Source of the DNA: Monomorium pharaonis
Taxonomy: Eukaryota > Arthropoda > Insecta > Hymenoptera > Formicidae
DNA length: 64,000 nt
Reading direction: 5' to 3'
NCBI RefSeq assembly: GCF_013373865.1
Contig: NC_050469.1
Location: 25,036,046-25,100,045 of the forward strand
In this document: positions 61,729 through 64,000 of the stretch, piece by piece
Layout of the letters: the number at the start of each line of letters is the position of its first letter
Numbering within the stretch: position 1 is the stretch's first letter
The notes under the pieces: generated by a model
The model's input: only the letters and a program-made list of their open reading frames with translations
What the model was told of the DNA's origin: nothing
Database searches by the model: none
Program-made: the position numbers and the translations under genes

Positions 61729-63031
61729 ACATTCGAGGAGGTCGCAGAACGCTTTTATAGTGCTTTTAGCCCGACTTGTACGCGGCTCTGTCATCGTCAC
61801 TTCACGGCTTTTCTCTCGAGCACGGGACGGCTTCCCGCTAAAGCCGCTAAACGACTTATCCGACGGTGTATTTGGTCAATTTGGAGAACATCTTTTCCCT
61901 TTACCCTACGATCCTCCACCGCGGTCGCGAGTGCGCCCGCGTATAGCAGCCTTTTTCCCATCCGCGTTCTTACTTAAGCGTCCCACTCCGACTTTTAATT
62001 CGTGCTGCTTTTCATCTTACAAGCGCGACGCTTCTCTCCCTCCTTTTTATTAGCGTTTATGACGCTCCGTGCCCTTTGCGCGACTCTTTTTTTTTCCCCC
62101 TCGAACAATGGAGGCGGGCGACAGCTCCGCGCGGCACAACGACTCAAAGCGCTCTTGAAAAATTTACGCGGTCCTCCTCAGAGGACACTCCGTGCGATTT
62201 GTATACTTTATTTCGACCCCTTCTCTTCAGTCTTTCCCTTGCTCAGCCGCGACCCGCGCGGGATCTTAAGAGCAAAATATTTGCCGTATTTAATGGATTC
62301 TTCTTGTAGCCGCGCTGAAATCCGTATCATCGATGTATTCTCACACACTCGTAAAGATACGCATGAATGTGTAATGGAGCGCCCCGCGAGCGCGATTACA
62401 CAAGCGCTTCTTTGCAGGCGCGATCGATGCGGCGCGGAGTGGAACGGTTATGGATATAAATGCCGGCACCATAAAATATGGTTACATTGACTACCTTTTT
62501 CTCCCGAGCCACTCAGCGGTATATCAACGAATATACCGACGTTCGGCTGTTTTTTCCCCCCTCTCGCGTGTCGCCGAAGGAACGGATGTGACTCACCGCA
62601 AGGGACTCGCCGACCGGGCGAATTTTCGATGGATTCATAGCCACGCACATAAATCGATATACGCTTCCACCATAAGGTACGGGAGAGAACGGGGGATACG
62701 GTTCTTTTTTGTACGCCACCTCACGTACGCGTTCCGCGAAAGCGTACCGCCGCCGCCGCCGCCGCTGCCGACTCCCTCGTACGTACGTGATTTACAAATT
62801 TACGAGTTAGAGTTAATTTGCAATTTACGCGTTGTGGAACCGCGCCGGTTACAGCGGGGGCAGCGCAGTAACAAATATCGGAGTTAATTCGCTCTCGATT
62901 CCGCAATAAACGAAGTTAGCGCGCGGGCATCCCGGCGATACTCGGCGAGAGGGCAGGCCTTAACGCGAATACCGAGCGAGAAAAGGGTTTCGTGTGTTAT
63001 GAATGAAAACAACGCGCGGAGAGAGCCACGC

Positions 63032-63054
63032 TATATATATATGTGTGTGTGTGT
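63032..63054 (+). repeat. (TA)n(TG)n compound microsatellite
   Basis: Five TA units run into six TG units, then CATA repeats. Confidence 0.92.
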
Positions 63055-64000
63055 ACATACATACGTACCATTTTATTTCTAAAACTAGAATATTTTCCAC
63101 GCTACCACGCTGGCAGATGAATCTCTTTCAGATGTTTTGCGTTCACTTTTTGAGCGCTGCTGCAACTTTACCTCAATTTTTACCAAAGAAACGGCTGTAC
63201 AATACAGCTATGTTTATAAAAGGATAATTCTTCACGATATAATTTCTCGATACAGAACTTTATTCCAAGAGAGTTACAGAGCGGAGTAGTAGATTTTTCT
63301 CTCGACTTTAACACACACACACGATTTCAATTAACATTCTAAAATGTTATCCATGTTCTTATTTTGTCTCGGGGGTATAATTTAAAATAATAATTGATAT
63401 CTTGTCAGCCATGTAATTCGTTACGTAAACATGCAATAATGTTAATATTTCTGAAATTTATACGCGAAAGTTTTCGTAAGCGGCGCATTTAAACTCGGCC
63501 GCGCAGCCTCGAGAGTTAATAAAGAGCCATAAATAATATCCATTCGTTGCGAACGTTTCTTACTTAACAGCGAGCTACGCGCGTTTCGCAGGGTGGCACG
63601 CATGTTCAGCCGCGGTTTTCCAAAGTGCTTACGCAGGTGACGCGCGACACAATGCGACGATTTTCCGCCGCGCCGCCGTGTAATTAACACAACTGTAATG
63701 CCGCAACGTTGCGGCCGAAGTTTCAGGAATGTAGAAGGCGGGTCAAGTCTATTACGACGCGCACAGCCGGCAATGGCAGACTAATTACTGAAGCCGCTGG
63801 CGGGTGACGCACGCGTTGCAACGTCGTCGTCATCGTCGTCGTGAGCGAGCACGACGGTTATGTCGAGAGATTATTACGTATCCCGCTTACTTTTAAGTAG
63901 GGCACACGTCTTTCCGCTCGCGACGTCAGGTTCTGTCCGCGATCCAGAATTCCGACCGCAGAAAGGATATCGAGCGAGACGGACTGACGGGCAGTGGTCC

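Larger units (their letters stand above)
54180..64000. other. Gene-free stretch downstream of Toll
   Basis: AT-rich at 54200-54780, 55420-56900 and 59560-60290. CpG-rich at about 57000-58650, 60290-61120, 61440-63000 and 63440-64000. Only short or compositionally biased frames are present. I see no splice-bounded exon or RNA gene that I could defend. Confidence 0.45.

Noticed and set aside
1..64000. Telomeric TTAGG arrays, rRNA, viral or bacterial insertions
   Set aside because: Looked for and not seen.

Overview
The window looks like nuclear DNA of an insect. AT-rich stretches alternate with CpG-rich islands, GA/CT microsatellites are abundant, and the one clear gene is an insect long Toll receptor written as a single uninterrupted coding exon. 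The base-composition mosaic resembles Hymenoptera, especially ants. That placement is an inference from style and not from a marker gene. There is no bacterial, viral or organellar content, no CRISPR array, and I found no tRNA or rRNA gene.

Layout. Bases 1-592 hold two short segments that end in strong splice donors. They can be read as two phase-compatible coding exons of a plus-strand gene that enters from the left, or as alternative leader exons. From about 0.6 to 47 kb no protein-coding gene can be supported. This desert holds transposon-like inverted-repeat elements, many microsatellites and a series of CpG-rich islands. The most striking object is a foldback element at 7956-9882. It has about 620-bp inverted arms of roughly 97% identity where compared, a 164-bp unit present three times in the left arm and once in the right, a central 10-bp minisatellite of about 39 units, and an imperfect 9-bp target duplication. 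A second long-inverted-repeat element lies at 15364-15979. Two short elements with CACTGA-type termini lie at 12168-12366 and 23957-24318.

At 47.4-54.2 kb lies the Toll locus: a GC-rich leader with two plausible non-coding introns, a 16-codon upstream ORF that stops 2 nt before the receptor start codon, a 1226-codon receptor ORF (50251-53931), and a 3' end with a polyadenylation signal at 54152. The receptor has a signal peptide, two leucine-rich-repeat blocks separated by the cysteine cluster typical of long Tolls, one membrane segment, a TIR domain and an unusually short proline-rich tail. From 54.2 to 64 kb no gene can be supported. Two weak open frames (30065-30289 plus and 60293-61120 minus) are kept as candidates only.

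No neighbouring genes form a pathway here. The receptor stands alone, and the surrounding islands are the best places to look for its regulatory DNA or that of a neighbour outside the window.
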